A DNA stretch of 64,000 bases from Apostichopus japonicus (Eukaryota > Echinodermata > Holothuroidea > Aspidochirotida > Stichopodidae). Below the pieces are notes generated by a model that was not told where the DNA came from, made no database searches, and saw only the letters and a program-made list of their open reading frames with translations. The stretch spans positions 36,299,001-36,363,000 of the forward strand of contig NC_092568.1 in assembly GCF_037975245.1 (NCBI RefSeq). The letters are read 5' to 3'. Numbering within the stretch: position 1 is the stretch's first letter; the number at the start of each line of letters is the position of its first letter. Positions 13,901 through 28,900 of this stretch are shown here, one piece after another. The translations under genes and the position numbers were made by a program.

Positions 13901-16900
13901 ACCCAGAAAATGGCAAAAGAGCAAACAAATAATAACCAAAACCAGGAAAATGAGCTAAATGAAAGGAAGATTCCAGTGGTCAAAGTTGACGGTTTAAAAA
14001 ATGATGTAAATTTTCTGCACTCGTATATGAAAGCCACATCCTGACATCATGTTTAATTGAGAGGATACAATTTCTTTTCTAACGTTTCTTGAAGTTTCAT
14101 TAATGCATCTGGCCACAGTGGAGTGAGTGGACATCATCATCATCATCATCATCAGTGCAAATGAGTTGCAAAGGTCTTTGTTTTATTTTCAATGTAAAAA
14201 TCACTTATCCACAAGCAAAAATTGAGGAAAATTTTGATAAAACATTGAACTCGGGATGTGTGGCAAATTAGCGAACATTCATACTATATCACATTTGAAA
14301 GGACGACTCCCAAAACATGATAAGAGAAGAATAATGCCGTTGATGAACAAGTGCCATGATGACATCACAGACCACGAACTGTGTTTCATTCAGTAAGTAA
14401 ACAAAGTTGCCCAAAAATTTGATCATTTTGTCTTCAAATTCTGATCATCTCCAAACTCTTCAGAAACGACATGACGGAGAAGGGACCTAAATATACTTGC
14501 ATATTTCTCAAATACTGTTCAAGCAAAAACATTCAAAAGCAAGCTAATATCCGGAATTTTGAAACATTTCAAATGCTCACGATGACAATTCTCCTCCTTA
14601 AAGAAAGAGAGGGGGAGAGAGGGGGGGAGTTGGGGGCATCCGGTTTAATTTACCTTCAAAGTCAGCATCATCATCATCCTCCATCAATGATACAGATGAA
14701 GATAAGAGGAAACGCTTTTGTCTCGGTTTTTTTCTTGGGGGAGACATCAAGCTTTCTTCCTCACTGCTCGACTGAAGAATCTGGGTGTTTAACATACACA
14801 AAGGTAGCAATTTATTAATACCTTTTTTTGCTTTTGTGAAGCTAAGGACAAAAATGTAAACTATCAGGATTTTTTTCAGTGGGTGGGCCTGGGGGGGGGG
14901 GGGTACTGATGAAGCTGTTGGTGGGTGGGTGGGAGGGAATACTGTATATTAATGTAATGTGATGTTCATGTTATAGCTAAACTCTTTTGGGGGTAGATTT
15001 TTTAATCTTAAGGTTCTCACTGGGACATGAGAAACATAGCAATGTAGGGATAATTATTTCGATGCACTATTGTGATTCATATCTCAGCAACAATGTAATT
15101 AATACTTTCATGACTTAAAACATCTTACTTCTATTACATAAAGTATAAGCACTATATTTTTTCAATGAAATATGTATGATATGTATGAAAGCTTGCAAAT
15201 ATTCTGATTGAAGAATAAAATTACTAAGATCTGCTGGAAAATTGATGTCTTTTCTGGAAACTTTTAGGCTTTCAATTCCCTCCCCGTTCAGAACGGCCAT
15301 TCTGGTTAAATACAGAACTGGAGTTAAGAGTAGTTACCGACAATGGAGCATCTGATCAAGACTGACCCACCAATCATGAAGCTTACAACATAAATAATGA
15401 TATTTAAGCTGAATATTCAGCCTATATATATAACCCTACGTAACCCACACAGTTCACATATTAGGCTAGCTGGCTGATGGTAAAAAATTGTAACTTAGGA
15501 TTCAACTTCCTACACAGTTCACATATTAGGCTAGCTGGCTGATGGTAAAAAAATTGTAACTTAGGATTCAACTCCCTAGACAGTTCACATGTTAGGCTAG
15601 CTGGCTGATGGTAAAAAATTGTAACTTAGGATTCAACTCCCCACACAGTTCACATATTAGGCTAGCTGGCTGATGGTACAAAATTGTAACTTAGGATTCA
15701 ACTCCCCACACAGTTCACATATTAGGCTAGCTGGCTGATGGTAAAAAATTTTAACTTAGGATTCAACTCCCCACAGAGTTCACATATTAGGCTAGCTGGC
15801 TGATGGTAAAAAATTGTAACTTAGGATTCAACTTCCTACACAGTTCACATATTAGGCTAGATGGCTCATGGTAAAAATTGGAAACGAAGGCAAAGAGGGA
15901 GGTGGGAGAGGGGGGGTATGCTTCTATTGAAGAACAATTTTTACAAAAGTACTACCTTTCTGGGATTTCTTCTCTTTTCTTTCAATTTTCTGGCATTCGA
16001 CACCGGACTTTGCTCATCTGGAGACCTCAGGGCATTCTGACGTCTTTTCTTGGGTTTGGGGATTTGACTGAGGGGTTCATCCTCATCCTCATCTACAACT
16101 AACACTACTTCTGATTCACCTTCTTTGACTGCAAAATAAATCATTCAACATTTCACTGAAGACTAAAACTTACTTCAAATATACAAACTATTGAATGAAT
16201 CAAGCCAAGAAGAATATGACAACAAATTGGATTTTGAAGGACAAAATGTACATCTGACTACTGAGTCATTAACTGAGCATTTCTTTGAAGAAAAACAAGC
16301 AATTAAAGATGAATGTCAAATAAGAAATCTCACCAGAGTCTGATAAAGCCGATTGGCCAATTTTAAATTCCTGTGTATCAGTCTTGTCGTCGCTTCCAAC
16401 CGAGGTACTGGATTCTGTAGATGGTTTGATCTTAAGACATTCTTCACTGACATCAGATCCAGATTTTCTTTGAATCATTTCCATTGGCACTGATTTTTTT
16501 TTGGTAGAATCGGTTAATTCCTCGCCTCTTTTTGAGGCATCTCTCTCCTCTGGTTCTGATATCTCTGATCGGTTACAGAAGGAGAGTTTTCGTAATAAAC
16601 TTGATTTGAGAGTATTATTAGAATGAGGACCCTCAGGCACAGACTGTAATGTATCCATTCTAGTTCCTCCCCAAAGTGTATCCTCTCTAGCTTGAGTTTC
16701 TCCATCCCTTTCTAGATTATCTTTCGTTTCTGATTCAGCTGACATCTCTAATCCAGAGCTTGGCTTTGATCTTTCTATCCTCTTCTTCGCTTGCATCTGG
16801 ATAACGGGTGTCACATCTGGAGAATTCCATTGTCTCCGGCAAGAATCGAATCTATTTAATGGAGTAGATTCAGCCTTTGGGAGGTGCAGAGAGACTGGAT

Positions 16901-19900
16901 GATGTGAAGAGACGCCTGGAGGACTGGTGAGAAGGAGTGATGGGTCACCATCATCATCATCTAGACTGTCGAGGTCAAAGTTGAGGTCAAAGTTCATACC
17001 TATGTCACATTCTAAATTGCAAGAATCATTCTTAACACCAGATGAAGAACTAACAAATCTTTCATCAGATGGTAGAGTTACATCCGTAATAATAGATGAA
17101 TTCTTTGGTCTGTTTTCAGAATTATTTCCAAGCGCTTTGCTCTCAACAGTAATCCTGTTCTCAGAATCTCGACTTAGCTCACTCACTGACTGAAAATTAA
17201 ATGGCTGTTTTGTGGGACACAAAGAAAAACCAACTTTCTTTATTATCGGTGTTGATGGATGGGTAGGGTTACCAATTTCATCTCGGACAAGAGAACCTGA
17301 AGCTGACGACTTTTCTTGACATTTTCCAAATTCTGCTTTTGAAGCCGAGAAAGTTGGAGTCTGAACCTCCACGGGAAGTGGAGCGACGTTAGAGTCTTCC
17401 CAGTCTTCCTCGTAAAAACCCTGAAGATCATCGAGACACAGGGATTCAGTTATCTTCTGGTCACTGGGAGGGACGGAGTGTACAGCGGATGAGCGTCCTT
17501 CTTCCGTCTCCCGAGAACGATCACATCTGGGAACTGGAATAAAGTCCTTATCGAATTGTTTTGTTCTGTTTTCTTGAAGATTGATGTCCTCACTGACCAA
17601 AATCGACCCTTCATCACTACTTCCTTTCTTACAAACTTTATCTCTTTGGTGTGGACTGCAGTCTACTTTTTTCAAATGTCCCTGTTGAGGGATTTCTTGC
17701 ACTATCTTTGATGAGGATAGCTCCTCTTGGGTGACTTCACCTTCCTCTGGTTCCTTGCCGTCCCGATGACCTAAACTCAAGCCAGCTTCACAACCAGGTG
17801 TTCCAAAATGGAGTCCAATATCATCTAGAATGTCAAGAGATGAAACTGATGGTGGAGATGGGGGCAGATGAAAGGCGAAACTTTTCCTTGCTGTCGCTGC
17901 TGTTGAGGTATTCTGGACGAAACTAAATTGAGAACATGGAAAGAAAGATGACAAATCTTCTTCCATTTCTTTGGACAGTTTTGAATGTTGCTTGTTGATG
18001 TCCGTTTCATCAGGCACCGAACCGATTGGTTTATCTTGTTCTGCATCTTCCTCGAGCAGATCTATTTCGTTGTTACTTCTGTCAGCTTTCTCATCTGGTT
18101 CTGGTTCTCTTTCTTGGCTATCTCGTTTCTGCCTCTCCTTGCAAGATTTAAGTAACGTTACTACTGCATCTACATGTGTTGGGCTCTTCTCGTTTCTACA
18201 AAGTTTCTTGGCTGACCGGCTGGAATTTCCTTCAAAATCGGCCTCGTCGGGGGAATCGACGATCAAAACTATTTGACCTCTCTTCTTCGGATTTGACTGG
18301 TGTTTCGGTTTGGTGACAACTTTAAGTTTGCTTGCGGTGTTAATATCTTCTCTCTCTTTCTCGTCTCCTATCTGTCCAGTCCCACCAGCCTCTTGCTTTT
18401 CATCTTTCACGCATTCTGTTACTTCGTCAATGGTACTACGACCAGGTAGATCTAAAACATTTTCTGACATATTTAAATTTTCCCTTACAGTCTCTGTTTT
18501 CTCCGAGGAGAGGCCCTCTTCACCTTTGCGGACGGCTACATCTACTTTATTATCTCTCACATTTTCTTCCACCGGTGTATTTAACCTTTCCTCTTTAATA
18601 CTTCCTACCTCCCCCGGCTCTTCCACCGAGCCGAATCGGATAACTTCCTCTTTCGTTGAAGGCGATCTATCCTCGGCCAACCTTCCATGCTTCCTTAATA
18701 TCTTCTTGTCCAATCGTACATCTGGCAACGTGGTTCCTGACTTATCCAAGAAATCGTCGTCCGATTCGTCTGATACAAGAAGAGGCAGTGATACTCTTTT
18801 CTTTTTCCTTCTTATCTTGTTCATCTGATTTTCTTGGTCTTCTTCTGATTGCGAATGCAACCGTTCCGTGACCTCTTCGCCGACTCGTTTCACCTTCTCT
18901 TGCTTCTTCCGGCAAAACTTCTCGATGCCTTTACCCGTCTGCGATTTGATGACGTCGTCCTCGTTGAGATGGAGGGCCATTTCCATTCCGTAGATATCGT
19001 CTCCATCTATCTGATCTTGTATCTCCATGAACTCCATGAGATGGACAAAGTCCTTACATCTCTGCGAGTGATGAACTTTATGAGTAGACTGCTCTTTGGA
19101 CTGCCACAGAGACCAGCTTGACAAGGACAAGGAGTTTGCTGCAGCCTTTGGATGAAACACAATAAAAATGTATCAGAGATTTAAACAAGATTGCAAATAA
19201 GGTCCACATTCCGATGGGCTGTGACCCAATCAATTTTTTGGTGAAATCGACTGGTTATAAATGGCAGAGGAGGGGAGGGGGGTTGCGGTGCAGTATGAAA
19301 CTGATTCCTCCAAATTAGATGTAGTTGACATACAGTGCACACTCTTCTCTCAAAATGTAAAGTATTTCCCTAATAAAAGGTGAGAACTGTATTCATGGAT
19401 ACCTATGTTTGAGTTAACACATTACAGTAACAGGACACATCAATATTCTTTAAAAATACTTGAACATTAACAAATATTGCTAATTAGCAAACAAACATAT
19501 TGTTTATTTGGTAAATATCAATGATGCTTAAATTGTTATAAACCATTACCTTTCTTGGCTCACCAAGGCAGCGAATGCTTCCTCCTTGTGGTAGAGTTGG
19601 GACGTTCTGATCTGGTATCCTGTATCTGTTTACCCATTCTGAATACTCGTTTTCGTTTAAAAACCAACTCTCCTTTGGTAATTTTTCTTGCCCTATGAAA
19701 AAACCATTGAAAGCCACATGTGTACTAAGCTTGATTCAAAATGTGGCCCTTCGTTAAATTTGTGATGCTTTATAAAATTCTCAAAATATAAATCTTGTAC
19801 AAACTATCATTCTTGGCAACAGACATTAGCCTACAGAGGTTTTTTACCAGTAGATCAGAAGGTTTACAGTGTTAGGCAGTTTCCAAACAGTTTTCTTCTC

Positions 19901-22900
19901 TCTGTTTAAATATATATTTTCATCATCAGCAGGTTCCTAAATCTTAAAACTAATGAATGGAAAGTGGGTGAGGGGGAGGGGAAATTTAATGACTTACCAA
20001 GCTAGTAAACAACAACATTATTCTCATGATCTCTTGTTAACAAAGAGACTGCCCTAGAGCTGATAATTAATGACAATAAGAAGTAAATGATTATTTTTCT
20101 ATGCTCAACTAACATTTTTGGACAATTGAAGTAATAGGTCCCTCTGTGGTCCTCCTTCCTCCCTTCTTGTTCTTCTTTTTCCCTTCATACTGCTCAACGG
20201 TGATGTGCATCTTATGAGGCTGGGGGTTCAGCCCCCTAGGAATCATTCTGGGACAGCTAGGGTACAGTTGTAGGGACTTGCTGTTACCCTGGAGGGCTTT
20301 GTGAATACCCCTTCTGCTATACTGGCTTTTGTCATATACCTACCAAAGGGAAAAAGAAAAAACAAAGAATATAGAAATTAATCAAACAAAACATCTTACA
20401 GGGGGATAAATAGGTAATATACCACCAGAGAAAGAAATACTGTGAAACCATGATACCCTTTTCCTTTTATTTTACAACATTCAGTATTTTGAAAAGTACT
20501 TTTAATAGAGAATGTTCCACTTTGTAGTTAGGAAAAAAATCAATACAACAAAGGGACCAATTAACCACTATCTTAAAAAAGCTTATAACCCCTGTACGCA
20601 TTTATGATATAACTCAATGACTTACAGCATTGATATCTAGACAACAGGCATTTCATTATTAAAGGAGTGTTCCTAACACGACATCTTCCAGTTAATTACA
20701 TCACTAACAAACTGATAGAATGTTTCATTTTCCTTTCTCATCTTCATTTTAGGCTCAATGTGCAGCTTTAAACATTTCCTCACCGATGCCTCTTTGCCCT
20801 CTGTCATGAGCATCACAATCCTTCCCTTTCTCTTGCGACCGGTCCTACCCATCCTCTGTACCAATCGGGTGGGGCTCTTGTGGGCATCGTAGCACACAAT
20901 CAGGTCCACATCTCCAATGTCCAGGCCCTCCTCGCCCACACAGGTCGAGACGAGGGTGTTGTAATTGCCGCATCTAAATTCCTTGACAACCTGTAAATTA
21001 ACAACATGAAATCCTCCTAATATTACATCTTACCAAAAGGTCCCGAATTGCCCAAGTTGAAAACCCCAAGCATACAGGGAAATGTACATTGCCAATAACA
21101 AGGCCTGCCTCCCCAAACATGGGTTGACATGGTGGTTTCGTAATTATACATACAAATTACATCGATAACGTTCAATCAAATTTCTTGACGATCGGGAAAT
21201 TTCAAGACGCATGAATAACATGGAAAAATGCTACAAATATTCCAATTCTTTGTCCCATAAATCTCAGACAATATGAATATACTTACATATTCGTTGTGAC
21301 ATCTTAACTGCTCATCGGGTACAGAAACAATATAAAACAATAAGGGTTTCACATTCAACGGTTATTAGGTTTAAATTTACAGTAACATAAATAGACAGGT
21401 TTTACGTGTGACTATTCTTACCAAACCATATCTTAACATGTGACCAACTCTTCTCTCTCTCTAATTTTTTTTCTGACCGAATCAGACCGATGCCTTTTTG
21501 GTTTAACTGTCTCGCATTGTTATTGTTCGTTCTGACTGGTAATTTTACTTGCGGCTGTTTGAAATAACCTCTGTCATTCTTACTGACTGTGGTTATTCAT
21601 TGCAACTAATTAATTTACAACCTTGATTACTTTACTTAAAATCCATTGTTCCTTCTATTAGTGAAACAACATTTTTCTTTTGACTCATTTGGCTTTCTCT
21701 TTTTTGAGTCATAACAGATGCATTGACTTGTGACTTATTGACTTACTCTTTATTGGTTGCAGACAGATACTTCTCAACTTTGAAGAATTGACCAAGTCTT
21801 ATTTGATATTTTTTGGGGTGACTGGTGCTTCTTTTATTTGACCACAAGATCATCAAGTCTTTTATGCTATATTGTTTGGTGAAATGATCCTTTTTACTTT
21901 TGACCTAATTTCTAGATAGTTCTTTCTGACTGTTGCTTTTACTTGCAACTACCTGACTTACTCTACATTGATTTTGCTGACTGATGCTACTATTGGTAAC
22001 TGATTGACCTAATCTCTATTGTTATTTAGGACTCACACTACTAATGTGACTCAATTGAGACAATGTCTCTTTTGTTCTTACTGTCTGATGCGTTTAGTTC
22101 TGTCTAATATGACTGAATCTCTATTGTTTTTTTCTTTGTTTTCTTTTATTCTTGCTGATGCTTTTACTTGTGACAGGTTGAGTTAGTTTCTCTTGTTTCC
22201 TCTGCTCCATGGTTTTTACTCACCCTCAATTGCTCCTTCTGACTGATGCCTTTAGTGGCCTTGCCAGCTGAAGACTGACCCACAAAGCTCATACATCTCA
22301 CTAAAGGCTGATGGCAATTCAACATTTCAGCTATTTCTTGGACGCTATCCCGGTACTGGGCAAAAATCATTACTCTGGTTTCCATGGTCGCACCACTAAC
22401 AGATGTTGATGGTTTGTTCTCTGCACCTGAAGGTTGGATACACAATTGTTTCTTTTCCATGGATACATATCTTAGCACCCTAACCAATTCTATTGTCATT
22501 TCTGGGCACAGGTAATTGAAATTTATCTCTGGACATCAAACTGAAAACAATGCTGTTTCTCACACAAAGTGAAAATGATGAAATCATCTAAAAATCTCAT
22601 TAACATCTTGATGGTGTAAACTACAAACATCAGTGATGTTATAGTTCAAGTGACTTTTAAAAGTGGACTTCCCTCCTCCCCCCCCCCCCCTCACCAACCA
22701 TCCATTGCTTCCAACTTAAATCCAGAAGAGATTAAATACCCACGAGAAGTACTATACATGATTTCACAACTGGGCCTCTCTTGACTCCAAATGTGTCCTA
22801 GACCTAATTTTTGGGCTAACACTTATGAAATCCCTGAAAAGTGCTGCAACTTGAAAACTCTTTCCCACAATAGCCTTTGCAAGGAATTTGGACTGATATA

Positions 22901-25900
22901 AAGATAGACAGACAGATAGATAGATAGATACTTTCCACTACATAACCTCCAAAACCAATTGAGCTAGTAGAGTAAAAGGTGACAGTACATTTCCCAAGTG
23001 GAAATTGTTGGGTATTTATTGCAGGATGGGGTTGGGGGTAGGGTTGGGGAAGGGAACAGGGATGGAATAGAGTCACTCACCAGACTGGAAGTTTTTGAAA
23101 TGTTGGAGGACTACCTCCTGTAGTTTCTGCATCTTTGGGTGACTGACCACAAACTTCTTGGATTTCTGGGTGCAGGATATTTGGCGAGACGAGGGCGACG
23201 TTGACGATGATCCTCCAATAGTTCCAGAGAGAGACGTATTTCCATCGTAATCAAATTTCTCTTTCAGAATATTCATAATGTTGATAAAATCTCCATTTCT
23301 CATCAGTTCCTGGCCAAATGCAATTCAGAGAAACCTTTAAATATTTGTGTTTATCTATTGGCATTTTCTTTAAAACATTTGTGTGAACACAAGTTAAAGG
23401 TAGCTACACGACATTACATTAAGTAAGATGCAGACTGCTAAGCAGCGACCAATAGTTTTACTGAAAAAGAACCCCCTCCGACCTTTAATCTGTCGACTGT
23501 GGATTTAATTCTTCTCAGAAACTCTCATAATTGTGCCATTCCTTGCTGAAATCAACCATAAAATAACAAGGCTAGAAACGACTCGTATCTACCGATAAGC
23601 TATGCTAAATGCCTTGATGACATCATTCTGTACTAATAACAATAACGACACTAATTTTCAGCTTAAGGTTCTCACAAAATGGTCACATAAGAAAAAAAGG
23701 TAGACTCAAGTCTGAAAGTATACATCCTCGGAGCTACGCTCGACGACAGAGTCTTTCGAATATTACCTGTCGCGTCCTCGAAAATCCTTTGTCTCCGTCC
23801 ACCGTATTGGACAGGAAGTGGTACAGGGTCCTGGTCCCGTGCTGCATTAGCAGTTCGTAACCGTGGTAAAGACTCAGGGATATCGCAAAGTCTCCTTCGA
23901 CCGCTCCTTTGGACTGGACCTGGGGAGGCGGATCCTGTCGAAACGCCTCTCTGGCTTTCAACAGCTGGAACTTGGATAAGGAGGCAGGGTCCTTATTAAA
24001 GATGGCACCTGCTCTGGATAACCTGTTTATATAGAGACGCAGCATCTGGAAAAAAAGGTAAAAGATGCATTTAATAAGATATGACTAAAATGTTAACATT
24101 AGTGAGGGGTGAAATACAGCTTACATTTCTACCATTTCTTTGAGTTTTCTCAAGATATACTGGGAATGGATATTTAGACTAAAAAGCTTCAAGATTATGT
24201 TGCAGTGAATTCAAGTGACTACCACCAAATTGAAAGTTTCGCGAAGTAGTTTCGTCTCTAAGGCAGGCCACTTCTCGCTATTTTGTTGCTACTCTAGTGT
24301 ATATCATTCCTGCTTGAATAATACAAGCAAGAAACACATGCCAAAACATATCTTATAATTTAACAGGGAAACTTTTCCAAAAAATGAAAAAAAACGCTTT
24401 TCCCTACTTGATAAATGTAATTGTCTAATCTAATTCTCATCAATATCGGGAAATAATTTAAATGGATGGCCAGGGAGGAGGGGGAGACGGTACTCATAAG
24501 GTAAGGTTTAATGAGGAAGCTTCAAATTTTGTAAATAGCTACTACAAAACTCAGCAAATTGTTCTTATACCTCCAAATACTTATTCTGGATGTGTTTCAG
24601 CTCTTCCCCCAATGGGACGACCACCTTTTCCACTTTTCGTTCGTGAGTGAACGGCTGGATGTCGATGGATTCCTCTGATCTTATCTCCACGTGGGATATC
24701 AACAAATTATTTAAAACTTGTTGTACCGCCTACACAATAAAGGAAAAAAATATAATCACATACATCATCCAACGAAAAGACTTCCAATTTTCACATTTCC
24801 ATATACTTTCTTTCATGTCCCCCACCCCCCTCCGCCTCACGAAAATTCGTTTACGGTGAAAATGGGCAGTTTCCCCCCATACAGGTGGAGCTCCAGACAC
24901 AAGATAACCGGCATTTCCCCCCTCCCCCCTCACCCCACAAAAAAAATAGGTATTGTTTTTTTGAAGATGCATTAGCTGGGTTGGCATTTCTTTGAATCCC
25001 TCTGCTCAAAATGTCATGTAATATTCACACTTACTTGGTGAACCCTAAATCTAATTTAGGGTTCTATGCTGTTACAATCATTCCACTGATCTTTATTAGC
25101 TAAAGGTTATTATTCAGTTAGTCCACAAAGTAGAACGTTTTTGCATCCAAGATATCTCATGTGAAATGAGTTCTTCTTTTTTTATCATTTGCAATCCTCT
25201 GAGATTTATGCCTAATTTTGTAGTCACACAAATGTGTTCAGGTACTTTATCATTCCTTTTAACTGTGGAGTACAGTGGCATCACAAATACAACAGAAAAC
25301 ACCAGTATAAGTTGTTAACATTAGGTAGTGTGTAAAAGTAAGTTGGCTTGACGTTTTGATCCGAACAGGATCTTCTTCAGAGGCTAAATGACATTCGTTA
25401 GTGTCACAAAGAATGGCAACAATTCTTACCTTTAGGTCTCCACCTGGAGTTGCACTGAGTGCTAAGACACGAAAATTTGGAGTATACTTGGCAAGTTCTC
25501 GTACGACCTGCAGGAGAAAGTAAAGATGAAACTAACTCACGAAGGGAGGGGGAGGGGCAAGGGCGGCGGAACCGGGGGGGCACGTGCCCCCCCACTTTTC
25601 CTCAGGTTAAAAATGTGCCCTTTTTCTACATAAAAATTGAGGTGTCTCAAGTTAGCAATTAGAGGCCAGGGAACCAGAATGAACACTCGGGAAGGGCCGT
25701 TTCCGGCCATCTGAGGGGTTTGTAAAACAAAAAATTTTCTTCTACGCTCCGCGCCAACCGATGGTGGCGCTCCGCTCAGATAGTCGTGCATACAACTTTG
25801 CAAATCCTGGCTACGCCCCTGACTTTTAATGAATTTCTGTCGGTCAAACTCAAAGCTATTTCGAATGGAAAAAATTTGTTAAGATATATTAACAAGAAAT

Positions 25901-28900
25901 AAACTCTACATTAGCAACTAGCATGATTTCACCTCATTTTGTCTCAAAAGAAAACTTGTTCCTTGTTTCCCAATTTGTTCATTGGATATTGCAGTGCTGT
26001 ATGCATATTTTCCTTGAGGGGGGGGGGGTCTTGATGGAGTGATGTGTATACGCAAATAAGATAATACAATAAGAGTTATAAAGGGTACTAAATATAAGGC
26101 TGCATCAGTCCAATCGAATTTCTGCAAAGTGCCCTTTGATGTCGGTGTCCCCCCAGAATAAAAGTGCTTCCGCCGCCCTTGGGGAGGGGGGTTGGTGGTG
26201 GGGCGAGTAAAGTCTAAATTTGTTGACAACAATTGACCCAACCAATGGCACAAAATGCCAAAATATAGTACTTAGTCAAAGAATCAAATTATAGATTTAT
26301 TCTGATATTTTTAGCTATGGTCAAGTAACCTGTTGGATAGCAGCAAAGTGACTGCTTTGTTTAACATGAGAACAACTAGAGTATCTGGACATAAAGTGAT
26401 GACACCAATGGAAAATTAATTTGTGATAATCAGGTATAAATTTATTTATTCTTCTTTGAACACATTGTAGAAATGAACAGGGTGTATTCAAAATTTTAAT
26501 CTGCACCATCGTACCCTTTAATTTGACTGTTTAAACTATATTATGTGCCATCAGGTAGGGCTAACAGTTTGGGGGTACTGACGGCACTTAAAATAATGAA
26601 AACAGTAAAAGAATAAATGAAACTTTGGTTTTCATTTTTCCAAATTGATGTTGAGCCCTGTCTATACATGTGACAAGTTTAAAACATTGGTAGGTTTTCA
26701 CATAAATTGTTAGCAAATATTTTTGCTTTTGCAGTTCCAAGTATTAAAACACCTGCTTTTCTGCCAAGATAATCTCTATTGCTTGATGTTGATTCAGCCT
26801 TGCTACTGGGGATTTGCAGCTGCTTAAGCCCTTCTCTTTGAAACGGTGCCTAAATTATTTTCTCTTAACCAGTAGTTTGTATGAAATACACAATATTAAA
26901 ATGGTATCAAAGCTAAATGCATAGAGCATACGAGGTGCGGCATGATTGGCATCAAACTTGTCATTTCTTCCAAGTTCAATCCAATGATCCAAACATAAAT
27001 CAAAGCAATGCACAAGGAGGGAGAAAATGTTCCCTGAAGAAGGTTGCTGTGTCTTTGCAAACAGTTGCCTGCCATCACCATCTGGAGGTCTATCTTTTCA
27101 AAGCATTTTGTCCGTACCTCACAGTAGGCGTGATTTCCCAGCGCTTTGTGAGCTTCGTCTACGACCAGACATTTGATGTCTTCCGCTGGACAGGCCTGTC
27201 GACTCAAGTCGTTGCTTAAGACTTGAGGGGTCAGGAAGAACACTCGCTTCGTCTTCCACGTTTTCTTCCTCTCGGAGGGGGCCATGCTGCCTGAATTGAA
27301 GAAACGTAAACATGTGAAAGTAGGGGCAAAAACAAGTGAATTTCTTGGACTTGAAATGAATGCCAACTATTTAGTGACTCATCAATGATCATTCACAATC
27401 ATAATGCTGTTTGTGGGACAAATATTGGAAAATCTTAGATGATCAACAAACATGGATAAATAATGACCAAGAAATGACCATTGTGGGGAAATTGCTTGTT
27501 CTAAAAACTGCCTCAATTCCCTAACTTTTCCGACATGGCGGAATTTGATAGAATTGCAGGAAATACAATATTATGTCACAGTAAACGCTGTTCGGTAATT
27601 GCTTCTTATTGGACTTCCAGCACCGAGTGTCCCATTCAGTTCCCAGTATCAAGTTTCTGACTTCTATATTGGTATCAAGTCTGAATTCCACTCCTATGTA
27701 AAAGTCTCTAATTAGATTCCTAGCATCAAGTCTCTCACTGAATTTCTATTATTCAGCCCCTTAAATGATTCCCAGTAGCAATTCTACAAACAGAGTCATA
27801 CTAACAAGTCTCTCATAAGACTCCATAGCTTCCTACTACTGAGTCTCTTATTAGGTTCCTACTATTGATTCCGCTCATTATCAGTATGGAGTTTCTTATT
27901 AGAGTCCTAGTTTGGAGTCCACTACAACTGGGTTGCTCACTGGATTCCCACTATTGAGTCTCTTGTTCTTATTTTCAGTATCCAGTCTTCCATTTCACTT
28001 GTGATATCAAGTACAAGTATCAAGTCCATTCATTGCCATCAAGGAGGACCCAGAGAGCTGTAACTACCTGTCATTTCTGCCATATCTGATTCTGGAATTC
28101 CCATGATGTTAAAGCAAGCTTCAATCTGCTGAGCAACCAGGGGCTTGGTCGGCGCCATGAAGACCACTTTGCCTTGGGGGTACCATCGATAGAAGTTGAA
28201 CATCACCACTGCAGCGATGAAAGTTTTCCCCAACCCTGCACAAGTACACAAATACCACAAAATACCACAAAATTGAAAATTCTGAAGTTACTATGTTATG
28301 TTACTTTATACAACACAAGATACCTTTTTGTCAGAAATCTGTCTTCTAACAAACAACTGGAATGTATAATTGTTGCAAAGAACTGCCAAACCAAGGATGT
28401 ATTATATGTTTGTACAACCACTGCAACCTTACAGAAGTCAAGTTTATCCTGTAGTAAATTGTATGAATATTACAATTGTTATTTGCTGAATGTAGTAAAA
28501 TCAATCCACTACCAAGCAGAAATTGGTCTAGGACTCTAATGAGCCTAAAAATATTGAGTTCACCTTTAGTAATGTCATACTCATATTGTTTTTCTTACAC
28601 AGGCAAATATCACCAGCTTTTGCAAATGTAATACTATAGAAATGTATTTCACACTTTCAACATGTATACACGGAAGCAGATTGAAAGAATAACAACAAAT
28701 TTGAGTTCCAGCCATCATCAGGAATCTTTGAAATCAGATCATTACCCTTGGAGTAAGGCTGGGTGAATGGGAAGGGGGTTGGTTGAGGGAGGGTGTGAGT
28801 TATGTTTCTCTGGGTGTGTTCTTGTTCAAGCCTACCAACATATTAGCAGACTTCTTCAGACTTCATAATATTCTGTTTTGTTTCTAATAACACTGTATGC

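Noticed and set aside
16927-19121. Plus-strand open frames of 70-172 codons
   Set aside because: Antisense shadows of the 2.8-kb FANCM exon 13, Ser/Leu-rich as expected from the complement of acidic Ser-rich coding sequence.
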